Positions 62,711 to 64,000 of a stretch of 64,000 nt of DNA are shown piece by piece; position 1 is the stretch's first letter, and the number at the start of each line of letters is the position of its first letter. The notes beneath the pieces are model-generated. The model made no database searches. It had not been told where the DNA came from and saw nothing but the letters and a program-made list of their open reading frames with translations. Location of the stretch: the NCBI GenBank assembly GCA_030348385.1, contig JAUCFP010000006.1, forward strand, positions 2,724,501-2,788,500, in the 5' to 3' direction. Origin of the DNA: Cytobacillus sp. NJ13. Lineage in GTDB: Bacteria; Bacillota; Bacilli; Bacillales; Cytobacillaceae. A program made the position numbers and the translations under genes.

Positions 62711-63172
62711 TTAAGAAATTAAATGATGGAAATCAGTATCAGGTGGGGTAACTTGTTTTATTACTTCAATGTCCTTTTCCATAATATTATTTATTAGAAA
62801 TTCAGTTGCCCAGTGCCCTGAATAAAAAATAGTTTTTTCACCTTTATCAAGATTAATTGTAAACCATTTAAACTCTCCGCTTTTATTCAATGAGTTGTAT
62901 AGAATATAATTGGAAATGGCTGAATCAATACTTCCCTTAAAAATAGTCAAATTCTCTTCTTTGACTATTGCAAATTCTTGTTTATACAGGGATTTAAGTT
63001 CTTTAATACTCTCAATTTCCTCATTCCAACAATGAATTTCAATCGTGTTTGACTTTGGTAAAAAGTAATTAATCAATGGCGCCCAATAACTGTAATTATC
63101 ATTCATTGGTTTTGGCAAGGCTGAATTTTCTTTTGTATAAGTAGGTATGTGAAAAACTAAATTCAAACCCAC
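62711..63172 (-). CDS. Hypothetical protein, possibly immunity-like
   Basis: 153 aa soluble protein from a GTG with GGGGGGAGGG upstream. Strands and helices alternate: NTIEIHCWNEEIESIKELKSLYKQEF, then FKGSIDSAISNYILYNSL and FKWFTINLDKGEKTIFYSGHWATEFLINNIM. The style resembles small stand-alone immunity or GNAT-associated proteins, but no family was recognised. No toxin gene is adjacent. Confidence 0.5.
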   Translation of the reverse strand: MGLNLVFHIPTYTKENSALPKPMNDNYSYWAPLINYFLPKSNTIEIHCWNEEIESIKELKSLYKQEFAIVKEENLTIFKGSIDSAISNYILYNSLNKSGEFKWFTINLDKGEKTIFYSGHWATEFLINNIMEKDIEVIKQVTPPDTDFHHLIS

Positions 63173-63222
63173 GACATCCCTCCCCCCATGACTTCTTTCC
63201 TTTTTATTCGATAGGTTATTCC

Positions 63223-63290
63223 ACTAACCTGCCTACTATAGTTAAATAATATAAAGCCGCCTAGTTTGGCAGCTGGATCTTAATTCGGTT
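63223..63290. repeat. R1 element
   Basis: CTAACCTGCCTACTATAGTTAA, ATATAAAGCC and a GCCGCCTAGTTTGGCAGC hairpin, followed by GGATCTTAATT. The right end motif is lost. Confidence 0.6.
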
Positions 63291-63343
63291 ATTTTTGTCG
63301 TTGTATATTGATTAAACTCTGCTTACAATAGTGTCTCTAGAAT

Positions 63344-63859
63344 TTAATCAAATAAAGTTTGTTTTGGTTCAGCCATTCCAAATTGTGTCCACTCTTCTTT
63401 TGAGGGACCATAAATCCCTGGAACACTAAGTCCTGCTTGTCTCATTAGTATAGTCATTTGTCCCCGGTGATGAGTTTGGTGCTGGTTTAAAAATAATAAC
63501 AGACTTCCCTTAGTCATTTTTATGCCAAAGAAATCAATTTGTTCCAACAGGGTCTCATCAGTCCACTGAGTTTCCAAAGCCTCAACTAGGTTATTTGAAG
63601 AATTAGTATAGCTTTCAGCAATGAAATTAGCTGAAGATGGGACAGACCAGTCTTCACCAGGAGCTGCGAACCTTAAACCTGCCTGTGAACTAATCACTTT
63701 AATAGCAGTGACCGTATGCCACGCAATACGCCCTAAAGACCATTGATTTGGAGTGACTTCTTGCTTTAATGATTCATCGGTGAGATTCTTAAGAATTCTG
63801 CTTGTAGCCCCAGTCTCAAATTCCCAGGATTTATAAAAATCGCTTAAGCTATGATACAT
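63344..63859 (-). CDS. DinB-family protein
   Basis: 171 aa four-helix bundle with the three metal-binding histidines of the DinB/YfiT fold: LGRIAWHTVTAIKVI near residue 48 and LFLNQHQTHHRGQMTILMRQAGL near 127-132. The C-terminal VPGIYGPSKEEW is typical of this subgroup. Probably a damage- or thiol-linked enzyme of unknown substrate. It is not closely similar to the DinB-like protein at 27.4 kb. Confidence 0.87.
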   Translation of the reverse strand: MYHSLSDFYKSWEFETGATSRILKNLTDESLKQEVTPNQWSLGRIAWHTVTAIKVISSQAGLRFAAPGEDWSVPSSANFIAESYTNSSNNLVEALETQWTDETLLEQIDFFGIKMTKGSLLLFLNQHQTHHRGQMTILMRQAGLSVPGIYGPSKEEWTQFGMAEPKQTLFD

Positions 63860-63940
63860 CTTCAGACTCCTCTCAATTTATACTCATATTAAAATTCTCC
63901 CTCTTAATTAAATTACCTCCTCCTTTTTTCATTAATTTAA

Positions 63941-64000
63941 CTAACCTGCACCGTCTGTTGAATAAGAAAAACGTCCCTGCATTTGCGCAGGAACGTTTAA
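63941..64000. repeat. R1 element running off the right edge
   Basis: CTAACCTGCACCGTCTGTTG, AATAAGAAAAACG and a hairpin AACGTCCCTGCATTTGCGCA... whose second arm GGAACGTTT closes it. The right end lies outside the window. Confidence 0.6.

Noticed and set aside
1..64000. rRNA or tRNA genes
   Set aside because: No tRNA-like cloverleaf with TTCGA-type T loops or rRNA core sequence was noticed on either strand by eye; a dedicated search could still find one.

Overview
The window looks like a chromosomal segment of a spore-forming, low-GC Gram-positive of the family Bacillaceae. The signs are strong AGGAGG-type ribosome binding sites, many TTG/GTG starts, a complete gerA-type germinant receptor operon plus an orphan Ger(x)C lipoprotein, a PdaC-type peptidoglycan deacetylase, an AdaA/Ogt/AlkA alkylation-repair locus, DUF3231 proteins, and Bacillus-style ECF sigma/anti-sigma genes. 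A Cytobacillus- or Mesobacillus-like host is my guess from overall style; the sequence does not prove it. No rRNA or tRNA genes were seen.

Region by region: 0-3.5 kb holds a partial gene behind a promoter flanked by two palindromic operators, a DUF3231 protein, an EamA exporter with an AraC regulator, and a membrane protein. Then comes a 52-bp tandem array (3.6-4.1 kb). 4.2-6.3 kb is a divergent alkylation-repair locus. 6.4-13.5 kb carries YitT, GNAT acetyltransferases, a secreted S15 dipeptidyl-peptidase, a YeeE/YedE thiosulfate-type transporter and PdaC. 13.7-17.2 kb is the germination operon, followed by a second, unrelated array that also has a 52-bp period (17.4-18.0 kb). 18.0-20.4 kb is a decayed phage replication module (initiator, G39P-like loader, DnaB-like helicase). 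20.5-29.8 kb has small membrane proteins, FMN-binding stress proteins, a diguanylate cyclase and a metallo-hydrolase. 30-36 kb has an ECF sigma/anti-sigma pair, a 2-hydroxyacid dehydrogenase, a PQQ-type sugar dehydrogenase and a cupredoxin. 36.2-39.7 kb encodes a large secreted protein with calcium-binding repeats and a C-terminal PD-(D/E)XK nuclease-like domain, followed by a likely immunity gene. 45.7-50.7 kb is an opine-dehydrogenase operon with a polar amino acid type ABC transporter and a GntR regulator that has a perfect operator. 51-64 kb is accessory DNA: GNAT, PlsY, VOC and DinB proteins, an IS110-family element and an IS1595-like element.

From about 30 kb to the right edge the intergenic spaces repeatedly carry one short hairpin element (called R1 here), always in the same orientation, with CTAAC...CCCGTTAG-type ends. 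Four ~100-200 bp elements (R2) and the intact IS110 element all begin directly after this R1 end motif. R2 shares short blocks with the region 3' of the IS110 transposase. I read R2 as transposase-less IS110 derivatives that keep the putative bridge-RNA region and insert into a repeat-borne target. The IS1595-like element sits in another R1 copy with a perfect 8-bp target duplication and carries a lipoprotein gene between its inverted repeats.

Seven genes are broken by eight apparent single-base deletions and two by in-frame stops. This is either real decay or an assembly with residual indel errors, so each pseudogene call here should be read with that in mind.
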